Position numbers and translations under genes: made by a program. The notes beneath the pieces are model-generated. The model ran no database searches and was not told where the DNA came from. It saw only the letters and a program-made list of their open reading frames with translations. A stretch of 64,000 nucleotides of DNA from Halalkalibacter krulwichiae (GTDB lineage Bacteria > Bacillota > Bacilli > Bacillales > Bacillaceae_D): contig NZ_CP020814.1 in assembly GCF_002109385.1 (NCBI RefSeq), forward strand, positions 1,697,501 through 1,761,500, read 5' to 3'. Each line of letters starts with the position of its first letter. Position 1 is the first letter of the stretch. Positions 18,355-27,377 of this stretch are shown in pieces.

Positions 18355-18801
18355 GTGAACGATTTCTTTAACGATGTACCAAAACCATTCAAAAAGTTTT
18401 TTGGTGAAGATTTTTGGGGGAATTTCGATCATATGTTTCAAGAGTTTGAAAGTCAAAAGAAAAGCCAATTCCCAAAAACGAATATCTATGAATCTGGAAA
18501 TGAATTAATTTGTCTTTTATTATTACCAGGGATTGAGCGAATGGATGATATTAATCTTAACGTAAACAGTAATATATTATCGGTTAGTGGAACGATTCAT
18601 TTACCATTCGAAAGTTACCATTCTAATAAAGAGGAAATCTTTGCAGGGAGCTTCAAAAGAGACATTCAGCTCCCATTTCCTGTTCGAAGTGATAAAGTAA
18701 TTGCTTCGTATAAAAGGGGATTTCTGAAGGTTTACTTATACCGTTTGTTAGTGAAATCGTCACAAAGTAGTATAGTCATAGAGGATTTAGAAAAGGAGTA
18801 A
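18355..18801 (+). CDS. Hsp20/alpha-crystallin-like protein, possibly spore-coat type
   Basis: A 148-residue protein whose residues about 40-140 form an alpha-crystallin domain: TNIYESGNELICLLLLPGI, then LSVSGTI and IQLPFPVRSDKVIASYKRGF. The usual GxLxxxxPK box is changed to GFLKVYLYRL, as in divergent coat members such as CotM and CotP. The start is GTG 18355 with GGTGGTG upstream. It follows the gerPF-like gene by 40 bases and is convergent with gerPE, which supports a sporulation role (inference). Confidence 0.75.
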   Translation: MNDFFNDVPKPFKKFFGEDFWGNFDHMFQEFESQKKSQFPKTNIYESGNELICLLLLPGIERMDDINLNVNSNILSVSGTIHLPFESYHSNKEEIFAGSFKRDIQLPFPVRSDKVIASYKRGFLKVYLYRLLVKSSQSSIVIEDLEKE

Positions 18802-18825
18802 TACTATAGAAGGGAAAGAATAAAT

Positions 18826-18868
18826 AAACAATCCATTTTCGTTTTCTGAAAATGGATTGTTCGTTTTA
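18826..18868. terminator. Bidirectional terminator between the Hsp20-like gene and gerPE
   Basis: A strong stem, AACAATCCATTTTC against GAAAATGGATTGTT, followed by CGTTTTA on the plus side. It separates the convergent transcripts. Confidence 0.8.
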
Positions 18869-18876
18869 TATTAATG

Positions 18877-19245
18877 TTAATCCCCTAAAAGTTGCCTTAT
18901 ATGTTTTACTCTTGCTTCTGCATCAATTAGTCGATTTGATCCTATTTGGGCGATGGACCCTGCTGAAATACTTGTAATATCAATATGATTGACATTGATG
19001 AAATGAGACTCGTTTCTCCTTGTTATGATGAGGCTGCCATCCATTTGTGGTTTTGGAATTTCTCGTGAAAATAAAGGATATTGATTGAAATTTCCTTCCC
19101 TCCCGTAAAATAACTCTTTCTCACGCTGTACGGCTAGTGCTTTGTGCCGAGGTGTAATTTCTTCCGCATCTCCAATCTCTAAAACAGAACTGAACGTAAC
19201 AACCTGGACATCAATTAATTTAACTACCGATATTCGCTTCAACAT
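18877..19245 (-). CDS. gerPE: Spore germination protein GerPE
   Basis: A 122-residue protein of the GerPE family, starting MLKRISVVKLIDVQVV with a later FINVNHIDITSISAGSIAQI segment. The start at 19245 is preferred to 19266 because it matches the family N-terminus and follows AAAGG. Last gene of the gerPABCDE run. GerPE takes part in assembly of the coat permeability complex; loss of any gerP gene slows germination in known Bacillus species. Confidence 0.85.
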   Translation of the reverse strand: MLKRISVVKLIDVQVVTFSSVLEIGDAEEITPRHKALAVQREKELFYGREGNFNQYPLFSREIPKPQMDGSLIITRRNESHFINVNHIDITSISAGSIAQIGSNRLIDAEARVKHIRQLLGD

Positions 19246-19258
19246 ATGGCCACTGCCT

Positions 19259-19435
19259 TTATTCAAAAGCTAACGGAACGAACGGTCCAATAATTAACGA
19301 CTCGGGTGGGGTATCAAAAATAGAAGACAGATTAATACAATCTGTATCTCCTACCAAAAAGATGGATGAACTTGAAACCCCGGTAATTCGAATATTTTCA
19401 ACATTTAAATGACGATTGATTACAGTATAATTCAT
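19259..19435 (-). CDS. gerPD: Spore germination protein GerPD
   Basis: A 58-residue frame starting MNYTVINRHLNVENIRITGV and ending in PFVPLAFE, which matches GerPD in length and pattern (short strand-rich protein with a VSSSSIFLVGD core). The ATG overlaps the gerPC stop as ATGA, with GGAGGAG just upstream, which indicates translational coupling. Its stop lies 14 bases before the chosen gerPE start. Confidence 0.88.
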   Translation of the reverse strand: MNYTVINRHLNVENIRITGVSSSSIFLVGDTDCINLSSIFDTPPESLIIGPFVPLAFE

Positions 19436-20037
19436 TGATTTGCTCCTCCTGTTTCTTTTGGTAAATTTTGTATGAATAATTCAAAGGTTTTGTTAATATC
19501 GCCTTTTACTTTCGATTTGGTCTGAAACTCTAATTCGTCTATCTGTTCTCTAGTTAAATGCTCAATATTCAGTTGATTTAAATATTGAGCGATGCGAGGA
19601 TCGATCTGATTTCTTACATCATTAATGATAAATTGTCTATATTCTGGTTGGAGGGGAAATTGATATTTATGCTCGAGTTCTTCAATAACGGGAATACATT
19701 CATGGTCTAAATAGTGATAAATTTCCGACCGGATTTTCTCGAAAGATGTTTGATACTCCCTGCTTCTTGGAACATTCAATTTATGATTTTGCACATGGAA
19801 ATCTTCAATTGCCTCATTTTGGCTATGGGGACTTAAGCCGATGTTTAACGTACCTTCAAGCGTTTCAACCTTTAGTTGATCAAACTTATATTCGATGTGA
19901 GTCGGCTGTTGATTCTGTCTTTGTGCTGCTAGTTCCTTTTGAAGGGTAAGTATGGATTGTTCCAATGTTGATATTCGGTCATTTAACATTTGTATATGAC
20001 TATTTACCTGTTGAAAATAAGCATTCCAGTAGTCCAA
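19432..20037 (-). CDS. gerPC: Spore germination protein GerPC
   Basis: A 201-residue protein starting MDYWNAYFQQVNSHIQ. An N-terminal coiled coil (residues 8-42, heptad-like ISTLEQSILTLQKEL) is followed by a helical domain that includes RSEIYHYLDHECIPV and a C-terminus ending in TGGANQ, all features of GerPC, which organises the other GerP proteins. The start codon is TTG at 20037, preceded by GAGGAGGGAG; no ATG fits as well. Confidence 0.9.
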   Translation of the reverse strand: MDYWNAYFQQVNSHIQMLNDRISTLEQSILTLQKELAAQRQNQQPTHIEYKFDQLKVETLEGTLNIGLSPHSQNEAIEDFHVQNHKLNVPRSREYQTSFEKIRSEIYHYLDHECIPVIEELEHKYQFPLQPEYRQFIINDVRNQIDPRIAQYLNQLNIEHLTREQIDELEFQTKSKVKGDINKTFELFIQNLPKETGGANQ

Positions 20038-20123
20038 TTGTTTCTCCCTCCTCTTACTTGCTTAACAAATCATTGATTTTTACTCAAAAGGAATTCTCTT
20101 GACAATTTGTTTCAAAAAAATTT

Positions 20124-20345
20124 TTACACGCTTGCTGGAGCTAACGGTACCGCTGGTGTCAATGCTTCTGTAACCGTTGCTTGTTGTCCTGCTTCAGGAG
20201 CAGGTTCTGTAAATCCACCCGTATTGTAGTTGTTGGATAATGCTTTAATCATCCCAGCACTTCCTATTTGAAGTACGGAAGAATTTGATAATCCATTGAT
20301 GCGAATGGACTGAATATTGATGCTTTGATTAATGAAAAAGTTCAT
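20124..20345 (-). CDS. gerPB: Spore germination protein GerPB
   Basis: A 73-residue protein starting MNFFINQSINIQSIRINGLS with an NSSVLQIGSAG core and a Pro/Ala-rich tail, as in GerPB. GGAGGTAGG precedes the ATG. It lies 20 bases after gerPA and about 85 bases before gerPC in the same orientation. Confidence 0.88.
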   Translation of the reverse strand: MNFFINQSINIQSIRINGLSNSSVLQIGSAGMIKALSNNYNTGGFTEPAPEAGQQATVTEALTPAVPLAPASV

Positions 20346-20365
20346 AAGTTACCTACCTCCAACCA

Positions 20366-20587
20366 TTAAACTACTCCTGTGATGTTTTGGTCCGCTACAT
20401 CCGAATCATTTACGTTTGTGACGCTATAATCGTTTCTAACTCTTAAATTATCTCCTGTATTAAATGAACCCGCTCCAGAAAAAGTCTTTGCTGTACTAAC
20501 AGGGGCGATTCTAAATACATCCCCGACATTAAATACCCCACTGGACGCAACAGCATTCACTTTTATCGCTCCAACAATTGCTGGCAT
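20366..20587 (-). CDS. gerPA: Spore germination protein GerPA
   Basis: A 73-residue protein with the GerPA/PF signature MPAIVGAIKVNAV, GVFNVGDVF, then GAGSFNTGD and DSDVADQN. The start at 20587 is fixed by homology; the upstream extension to 20788 runs through a repeat element and is not part of the protein. First gene of the minus-strand gerPABCDE run. Confidence 0.9.
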   Translation of the reverse strand: MPAIVGAIKVNAVASSGVFNVGDVFRIAPVSTAKTFSGAGSFNTGDNLRVRNDYSVTNVNDSDVADQNITGVV

Positions 20588-20666
20588 ATAAATAACACCC
20601 CATAACAGATTATGGTTCATTCTATGAAGAAATGGGCTTAGGTGTTCATCATAGTGAGATAAATGT

Positions 20667-20710
20667 AAAAGGGTCGGTTCTAAGGAAGCAAAAGAACCGT
20701 CCCCATGTTT
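20667..20710. repeat. GGGTCGGTTC...GAACCGTCCC palindrome upstream of gerPA
   Basis: The arms GGGTCGGTTCT and AAAGAACCGTCCC with loop AAGGAAGC belong to the dispersed palindrome family. It lies 80 bases upstream of the gerPA start, so it may end transcription from the other side or lie within the gerP leader. Confidence 0.65.
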
Positions 20711-20992
20711 TTTGGAAGTAAAACAATCCATATTTCGGAAAAAAACCATGAGTTTAGTAGCGTGGGACAAGAAACGACAGTCGTACATATGATTCTATCT
20801 GCGCTAAGTAAATACAAGGACTTTGCTGTTTATGGTATTCTCTAAAGAAGTTTATTTTAAAAATATGTCAGTTCGAAACGGTGAGCAACATTCAATTGTT
20901 TTGCTATTTTCTTCTGAGTGGCTAGTAGTGTTAGGTAAGAACGATTGCAGACTACAAGGCAATCGTTCTTTAGTGAAAGGAGCTTTATTTTT

Positions 20993-22801
20993 GTGAAAAG
21001 CATTCAAAGTCGCCTCTTGATTATGCTTATTATGTTTATCATTCTCCCGTATTTTTTATCTGTGCTTTTGATATATGGTTATACGAAGAAGAATGTGGAG
21101 CGGTATGAGCTTGCAAGCAGTCATGATCAAATGCAAGAGGTGTCGGAACATCTCGAACAATATTTTCAGGACATGATTCATCTTCCGTATATGTTGTATC
21201 GAAATCCTGATTTATTTCGAATTTCAGACGATGATGTTGAAGATTCTGTTTATTCGAACCCGTTGATTATTGAAAAAGCACTGAAAACTTTTTATTTGAT
21301 GCGAAGGGAAATCCGCCAAGTCCGGTATTATATTGCGAACGAAGAAAATTCGTTTTCTGTTTATAATGCGATGATAAGTGCCCGAAAGCATCAACCGGAT
21401 TTATTAAAGCAAAACTCTATTCACGATCTCGTAAACTCTGAAGAGAATTTTGTGATTGAGCCGCCCCATCAGATTGAGAATTATACCGATGCGGCGATCA
21501 TACCCCAGTCGGATAAAACGATGGTTTTGACGATTCATCATAAAATCATGGATGTCCTGTCAAATGAACTTCTTGGTATCATTACGGTTGATATCGATAT
21601 GGATGAATATATCCGCATCAGTAATCGTCTCATCCAAGGGGGGGAAGAGTCGGCATTTTTAATGGATTCCGATGGTTTGATCATTTATGCAAGTGATCAA
21701 GACTTGATCGGAAAACCTATGCCTACCGAATTACGGTCGCAGATCAATCAAGAGGAAATATACTCTGATGATGGCGATATTATTTTGTCTAAAACCTTGT
21801 CGGGGCCGTTAGATCAATGGGAGTTAGTGAAGATCACCCCGAGCGAGTTCCTGTTCAATGAGGTGAGGCAAACCGCCCATACAAATATCATAGTCGGTGT
21901 GGGAGTGGTATTTTTGGGCTTGTTGATGGTTGTCATTATTTCTTACAAAATTACTCGTCCGATCAAACTCCTTAGCAGGAAAGTGCGGAGAATTGAGGGC
22001 GAGAATATGGACAAGGACGTGCTGTTTGATGATCAACGAGAAGATGAAATCGGCCATCTGGAAAAGCATATAAAGGGGATGATGGACCGAATTAATCTTC
22101 ACATTGAACGTGAATATAAACTGGAGATTGAAAATAGGAAGAACCAGTTTAAGGCTCTAAAGTCTCAGGTGAATCCGCACTTCTTATATAATTCATTACA
22201 GTCCATCGGTGCGGTTGCTTTAAGGTCTAATTCTCCGGATGTGTATAAATATGTGACGTCCCTCTCTCGCATGATGCGATACTCCATTCGTGCAGATCAA
22301 TGGGTGACGGTTCAAAGTGAAGTGGATTATATAAAAGCCTATTTGGACCTTCAAATGGAGCGTTTTCGAACAAGTTTAAGCTACTCAATTGATATACACG
22401 AAACAATTCTTGATATTAGAGTTCCGAGTATGATTTTACAACCGCTTGTTGAAAATTTCTTTAAACACTGTTATGAAGAGGGAGTTTATGATGCTCATTT
22501 GCACGTTTATGGAGAAGTACGAGAGGAATATTTATATCTAGTTGTTGAAAATGATGGACCGAGTCTAACGGATGAAGAGTTAGTGGCGTTAAGGGAAAAA
22601 TTCTATACGACGGGTGATGAAGAAATCGATTCACACGAGCATATCGGCCTGAAAAATATTCATGAACGGTTAGTTTTAAATTACGGACCGAGAGCAGGAC
22701 TGGAAATAGATACGAAGCAAGGACAAGGGTTTTCCGTGAGGCTTAAGATTCCAATACGTGCAAAGGAGGATGAAAAACATGAAAGTTCTATTGGTGGATG
22801 A
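20993..22801 (+). CDS. LytS/YesM-type sensor histidine kinase
   Basis: About 602 residues: TM1 at residues 7-27, an extracellular double-Cache-like sensor (about 30-290, with LLGIITVDIDMDEY), TM2 at about 300-320, a HAMP linker (ITRPIKLLSRKVRRIEG), the His_kinase motif FLYNSLQSI with phospho-acceptor His in NPHFLY, and a HATPase domain ending GIxLKNIHERL-like. The GTG start at 20993 is supported by AAAGGAG. YesM kinases sense carbohydrates and pair with AraC-type regulators; the gene overlaps its regulator by 23 bases. It heads the fructan locus. Confidence 0.9.
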   Translation: MKSIQSRLLIMLIMFIILPYFLSVLLIYGYTKKNVERYELASSHDQMQEVSEHLEQYFQDMIHLPYMLYRNPDLFRISDDDVEDSVYSNPLIIEKALKTFYLMRREIRQVRYYIANEENSFSVYNAMISARKHQPDLLKQNSIHDLVNSEENFVIEPPHQIENYTDAAIIPQSDKTMVLTIHHKIMDVLSNELLGIITVDIDMDEYIRISNRLIQGGEESAFLMDSDGLIIYASDQDLIGKPMPTELRSQINQEEIYSDDGDIILSKTLSGPLDQWELVKITPSEFLFNEVRQTAHTNIIVGVGVVFLGLLMVVIISYKITRPIKLLSRKVRRIEGENMDKDVLFDDQREDEIGHLEKHIKGMMDRINLHIEREYKLEIENRKNQFKALKSQVNPHFLYNSLQSIGAVALRSNSPDVYKYVTSLSRMMRYSIRADQWVTVQSEVDYIKAYLDLQMERFRTSLSYSIDIHETILDIRVPSMILQPLVENFFKHCYEEGVYDAHLHVYGEVREEYLYLVVENDGPSLTDEELVALREKFYTTGDEEIDSHEHIGLKNIHERLVLNYGPRAGLEIDTKQGQGFSVRLKIPIRAKEDEKHESSIGG

Positions 22802-23954
22802 TGAATTTAATGTGCGGGATGTCATTCGTTCCTTGGGACAGTGGCAAACATACGGGGTTACGACGGTTTTGGAAGCCAATAATGGCAAAGAGGCAAAAAG
22901 GTTGATTGAACGGGAATCGCCGGAAATTATTTTTACAGACGTGAAAATGCCCGAAATGAGCGGGATCGAATTAATCGAGTGGCTAGATGCGATCTCTTAT
23001 CCGGGTAAAGTGATTATGGTTACCGTCTGTGACGACTATTCTTTCATGCGTAAAGCGATTCAGTACAGCAGCTTCGATTATTTGTTGAAACCAATTGAAG
23101 TTGATGCGCTCAATCAAGCATTGTCCGGTGCTGTGAATGCTTGGAAAAGCGAAGAGGAGGAACGGCAAAACAAAGAGTCGGGCATTTATGAAGATGTTAA
23201 AAGCTTACGTATGAACCGGGTGGTAACGGCAGCTTGTAACGGCGAGCCTTTTGATGCTGGACAAATTTCATTATGTCTTCCGCAAGCTGATGGATACGAT
23301 CTTGCTTTACTTTCCTTTTACCAGATGCACGATTCGGATTCTTATATTCAGTTGTTGACTAAGGAGCTTTGTGATCGAAAGTGGGGAAATGCCTTTGCGT
23401 TATTGAACGATCATCATCTCTGTGTCGTTATGACTGTACCTGGTAAATGGTTAGCGGTAGAAGAATGGATCAGTCATCACTTTGATATTCCCATTCGTTA
23501 TTTCAGCATTCCATTGAAATCATTGGAAGATCTGCCTTCGTCCTTTCAAGCTGCGCAAAGGGAGATGGACGATTTAAACTTCAGATCGATAAACCGGCTG
23601 ACCCATGTCGATGATGCGATGCGCATGCATGATATTGTCGCTTATGTGGACAAGTATTTTACAGAAGAGGTGAGTTTAGAAAAACTGTCCAACCGCTTTT
23701 TCCTGAGTCGCGAACATATCTCAAGAAGATTCAAGCAAGAAAAAGGAGTGACCCTGTCTGAATACGTCACTCAACTTAGAATTGAACAAGCGAAACAGTG
23801 GTTAATTCAAACGGACGAGAAGGTGTACTCGATTTCAATAAAGCTTGGATATCAGGATGGAAACTTTTTTTCAAAGCTATTCAAAAAAATGGTTGGAATG
23901 ACACCAATCCAGTACCGGGATTATAGAAAAGGCAAAACAGAAAAGGTTAAATAG
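22779..23954 (+). CDS. YesN-type response regulator with AraC DNA-binding domain
   Basis: A 391-residue regulator: receiver domain 1-120 with Asp54 in FTDVKMP and Lys102-type residue in LLKPIE, a middle segment of about 150 residues, and a C-terminal AraC HTH pair (LSNRFFLSREHISRRFKQEK, then KLGYQDGNFFSKLFKK). AAAGGAGG precedes ATG 22779. It is the partner of the preceding kinase and probably controls the solute-binding gene and the GH68 genes downstream (inference from order). Confidence 0.9.
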   Translation: MKVLLVDDEFNVRDVIRSLGQWQTYGVTTVLEANNGKEAKRLIERESPEIIFTDVKMPEMSGIELIEWLDAISYPGKVIMVTVCDDYSFMRKAIQYSSFDYLLKPIEVDALNQALSGAVNAWKSEEEERQNKESGIYEDVKSLRMNRVVTAACNGEPFDAGQISLCLPQADGYDLALLSFYQMHDSDSYIQLLTKELCDRKWGNAFALLNDHHLCVVMTVPGKWLAVEEWISHHFDIPIRYFSIPLKSLEDLPSSFQAAQREMDDLNFRSINRLTHVDDAMRMHDIVAYVDKYFTEEVSLEKLSNRFFLSREHISRRFKQEKGVTLSEYVTQLRIEQAKQWLIQTDEKVYSISIKLGYQDGNFFSKLFKKMVGMTPIQYRDYRKGKTEKVK

Positions 23955-24018
23955 ATCCGTTTTTGGCTTTTAAAACTAGGGAGTATTTATAAGTAGTAAG
24001 ATTACTTGAGGGGAAACA

Positions 24019-25380
24019 ATGAATAAAAAGATGTTGCTATTGTTTTGGACAGGTAACCTCATCATCTCACTTTTCGCGTGTGAAGCTGGCAATGAAATAG
24101 TGAAAAAGGAAACGATAAGTGAAGATCAGAAAATTACGTTGGAAGTGTGGAATCGGAAAGTCGAAATTTCCACACAGTTCGAAGAGATGATTCTAGCTTA
24201 TGAGAAGGAAAATCAGGGTGTGGATCTAATCGTTCGTACCGTAGGCGGAGGAGTCGATGACCGCAGCGATCTAATCGCACAGTTAGCTGCCGGAAAAGGT
24301 CCTGATATCTTTACGAACGGTGGATACGAAGAGGCCAAAATGTGGAGTGAGTATTTGGAAGACCTTTCTGATCAACCATGGATTGAGTATGCATTAGAAG
24401 AGGCGCTGGCATCAATGACATTTGATGACAACATTTACGGAATGCCAATAAGCCTTGAAGGGTATGGGTTCATTTACAATAAAGATTTATTTAAAGAGGC
24501 AGGCATTGAAACGGTGCCCAAAACGCTCACTGAATTAATCGCAGCAGCAGAAAAATTGGAAGCGGCAGGCATCACCCCTTTTGCAATCGGATATTATGAA
24601 AAATGGAAATTAGGCCATCTTATAAACATTGCCTTCGCGCAACAGGAAGATCCAGATGCCTTTATTAAAGGCCTGAATGACAGAACGCTAGACATCGAAC
24701 ACAATCAAATATTTAAAGACCTGGTAAGGTTGTTGGATGTATCAATTAAATACGGAAACGAGAATCCGTTGACTACGGATTACAACATGGAAGTGAATTT
24801 ATTTGCCACTGGGAGAGCAGCGATGATCCAGCAAGGTAACTGGATTCAACCGATGCTCGATCAACAATCGCCAAAGATGAACATCGGATTTCTGCCAATC
24901 GCAATGAATGACGACCCTAAAAACGATGCCTTAGCGGTCGGTGTCCCTAATTACTGGGTCGTGAATAAACAATCGCCCCCGGAAAAGAAGAAAGAAGCAA
25001 AGAAATTTTTAAACTGGATGGTTTCTTCTGAACAAGGAAAACACTTTATGACCGAACAATTCAAATTTATCCCGGCGTTTAAACATATTGAGACAAACGA
25101 TTTAGGACCGCTCGCAGACGATATTATTCGTTACGCCGAGGATGGGAAAACGTTGTCCTTTAATTGGTTTAAATACCCTGGGGGAGCTAGGGATGAGTTC
25201 GACCACGAGTTCGGGCTTGCCATGCAAGCTTATATTGATAAACGGCTTACTCATGATCAACTGCTGCAAGAGTTGCAGAAGTCGGGAGCGGGGGGACGGT
25301 TCTCGTGCTTCCTTATCTTTGCTCCTCATATTTGTCACACCCCGAATCTTATCGAAGTTAAACAAGTCCTGCTCTTCTGA
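24019..25380 (+). CDS. Sugar-binding lipoprotein (family 1 SBP) with a replaced C-terminus
   Basis: A 453-residue extracellular solute-binding protein. Residues 1-21 form a lipoprotein signal ending in the lipobox LFAC; the body has family 1 motifs such as LPDGPDI-like GKGPDIFTNGGY and the C-terminal KFLNWMVSSEQGK helix. After residue about 425 (LLQELQKS) the frame enters the dispersed GGGGACGGTTCTC repeat and reads about 27 unrelated residues before stopping, so the native end was lost. No permease follows. It may still bind ligand and act as co-sensor of the YesMN pair; the transport partner could be the permeases at 36.3 kb. Confidence 0.82.
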   Translation: MNKKMLLLFWTGNLIISLFACEAGNEIVKKETISEDQKITLEVWNRKVEISTQFEEMILAYEKENQGVDLIVRTVGGGVDDRSDLIAQLAAGKGPDIFTNGGYEEAKMWSEYLEDLSDQPWIEYALEEALASMTFDDNIYGMPISLEGYGFIYNKDLFKEAGIETVPKTLTELIAAAEKLEAAGITPFAIGYYEKWKLGHLINIAFAQQEDPDAFIKGLNDRTLDIEHNQIFKDLVRLLDVSIKYGNENPLTTDYNMEVNLFATGRAAMIQQGNWIQPMLDQQSPKMNIGFLPIAMNDDPKNDALAVGVPNYWVVNKQSPPEKKKEAKKFLNWMVSSEQGKHFMTEQFKFIPAFKHIETNDLGPLADDIIRYAEDGKTLSFNWFKYPGGARDEFDHEFGLAMQAYIDKRLTHDQLLQELQKSGAGGRFSCFLIFAPHICHTPNLIEVKQVLLF

Positions 25381-25746
25381 CGAAATGGAGCAGGGCTTTA
25401 CTTATATAGCTCGTTCTTTTGTTAGTTAGTAATAAAAAATCAGAAGAATAGGTGGAGCACGGCTGGGAGATATTCTCTCATCGTTCCTAAGCCCCAAAAA
25501 ACAATGAAGATGCAATAAAATAGTATATGCTAGATTCAACTAAAGACAAATATTCCTCTTAAAAAATCCTCCCTCTATAAATAGCATGAACCCACTCTAA
25601 CAATTACTTTATCAGCAATTAAATCTCATAATGTATAGAGTTTCTAGTAATGTAACTCTCGCCATACCACTGTACAACAAATCTCTAATCATCTATTTTC
25701 AATCTAATTTTAAGGCGTAAGTTGAGGGAAGCATGAGAACCGTCCC
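25291..25746. repeat. Gene-free segment bounded by inverted GGGACGGTTCTC repeats
   Basis: The left end GGGGGACGGTTCTCGTGCTT (25291-25310) and the right end GGAAGCATGAGAACCGTCCC (25727-25746) are near-perfect inverted copies. The 456 bases between carry no gene of their own except the tail of the binding-protein frame. It could be a non-autonomous element or the product of recombination between two repeats that removed permease genes. The stretch up to 25954 holds only the leader of the first GH68 gene. Confidence 0.55.
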
Positions 25747-25890
25747 GCTGCTTCGTGAACGACAAGTGGTGGGGATTGTTACTGTTTTTCTACAGGGAAA
25801 CCTAAAATCTATTAGACGAATCGTACTGTTACGGAAATCTATGAACCTTTTAGGTTTGTTATACCACCAAAAAAATGAAGGGAGGCAATA

Positions 25891-25902
25891 ATGAAAAAAT
25901 AG
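25891..25902 (+). other. Three-codon mini-ORF with a strong ribosome binding site in the GH68 leader
   Basis: GGGAGG is followed at correct spacing by ATG AAA AAA TAG. It lies 53 bases before the first GH68 start. It may be a scar of a lost secreted protein gene (MKK is a usual signal-peptide start) or a leader peptide. Confidence 0.3.
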
Positions 25903-25954
25903 TTGTTTGTAAATGAAAAATATTAATCAATTCAATTAAAGAGAGGGAAAACAA

Positions 25955-27325
25955 ATGAAAATCAAAACTCGTAAAAAGGTAGGAAAATTAGTTTTATGTG
26001 CTGCGATTTTAGCGAGCAGTCTGACAAGCATTAGCGTTGCTGCGAGCTCTAACTGGAGTATTGAGGATGATTACACGGCATCATGGTCCAGACAGCAAGC
26101 AGAGAAAGTGGCTCTAACGGAAGAGACGACAGCCCCAATCATCGATTTGGACTTTGAAGATGTAGCTCCGGATGTGTGGGTTTGGGATACTTGGCCGCTT
26201 CAAAACAGAGACGGTTCCCTTGCGAACGTGAAAGGTTACAGAATCGCATTCGCATTGGTTGCACCACGTACTTATACTTGGCATGACCGTCATACTGAAG
26301 CAAGAATCGGCATGTTCTACTCTAAAAACGGCAAGGATTGGACGTATGCTGGAATTCCATACGACTATGACAACGCGTTAGGGCACATGCAATGGGCTGG
26401 ATCTGCTATGTTGGACGAGAAAGGAAAAGTGCATTTCTTCTATACAGCAACTAGTGATATGAATGCCAATGGCGGTAAAGAATTTAATCAAGACGGATGG
26501 GTGCAAAGAGCGGAACAACGCCTAGCTAAGACGACATTTGATATCAGTGCAGACAAAAATGGCGTGCATCTGACAAATGAAGGGGATCACCAAATTCTTC
26601 TTGAAGCAGATGGCCATCATTATGAAACGATCGAACAGTTCCAAGAGCACGGAAATATCATCACTGGATTCCGCGATCCGTTTTTCTTCAAAGATCCGAA
26701 TACAGGTGAAGAATACATTATTTGGGAAGGTCAAGCAGGCACTAACAGAAATGATATCAAACCGGAAAATATCGGGGATAAAGAATACCGCGAATCACAC
26801 AACGTTCCTGATCATGCGAAATTTTATAACGGAAATATCGGAATTGCGAAAGTACTTGACAACGACGTAACTAAACTTGAAATATTACCGCCGCTTCTTG
26901 AGTCGGTTGGGGTTAACCATCAGTTAGAACGTCCGCATGTTGTGGTAAAAGACGACACTTACTACCTGCTTACAATCAGTCATGAATTTACGTTTGCACC
27001 AGGTTTAACAGGTCCGGATGGATTGTACGGTTTTGTCGGCGAGGGAAGCTTGCGCACAGATTATAAGCCAGTAAATGGCACAGGTCTTGTTGTTGCCAAT
27101 CCGGCGGAAAAACCGTTTCAAGCTTATTCATGGTGGGCGGCTCCAGATGGCCAGGTTATCAGCTTCATTAATGAACCTGTAGATGAGAATGGACAAGTTA
27201 AATTTGGCGGAACATTTGCACCGACGCTGAAGGTATCCTTTGACGGTGACAAAACAAAGATCGTGAAAGAAATGCAAGCTGGAGAAATCAAACCATTCGG
27301 TCCTTACGGTAGATCTTTAAAGTAA
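25955..27325 (+). CDS. GH68 fructosyltransferase (levansucrase or inulosucrase), copy 1
   Basis: A 456-residue secreted enzyme: Sec signal at 1-30 (Lys-rich n-region, cleavage near SVAA-SS) and a five-bladed GH68 propeller. Catalytic residues are nucleophile Asp78 in VWDTWPL, transition-state stabiliser Asp241 in FRDPFFF and acid/base Glu325 in LERPHV. It splits sucrose and builds fructan outside the cell. The loops (WHDRHTEARIGMFYSKNGKDW, QRLAKT) resemble the clade known from Gram-negatives and some inulosucrases rather than SacB of Bacillus subtilis. It is clearly more divergent than copies 2 and 3. Linkage type cannot be told. Confidence 0.9.
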   Translation: MKIKTRKKVGKLVLCAAILASSLTSISVAASSNWSIEDDYTASWSRQQAEKVALTEETTAPIIDLDFEDVAPDVWVWDTWPLQNRDGSLANVKGYRIAFALVAPRTYTWHDRHTEARIGMFYSKNGKDWTYAGIPYDYDNALGHMQWAGSAMLDEKGKVHFFYTATSDMNANGGKEFNQDGWVQRAEQRLAKTTFDISADKNGVHLTNEGDHQILLEADGHHYETIEQFQEHGNIITGFRDPFFFKDPNTGEEYIIWEGQAGTNRNDIKPENIGDKEYRESHNVPDHAKFYNGNIGIAKVLDNDVTKLEILPPLLESVGVNHQLERPHVVVKDDTYYLLTISHEFTFAPGLTGPDGLYGFVGEGSLRTDYKPVNGTGLVVANPAEKPFQAYSWWAAPDGQVISFINEPVDENGQVKFGGTFAPTLKVSFDGDKTKIVKEMQAGEIKPFGPYGRSLK

Positions 27326-27377
27326 TACTTTGGGCGAAGTGGGTGAACCAAAATTCTTGAAACAAAGGAGCGATAAC

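Noticed and set aside
24019..25380. A novel C-terminal domain in the first sugar-binding protein
   Set aside because: The last 27 residues are translated from a dispersed non-coding repeat, so they are not a domain.
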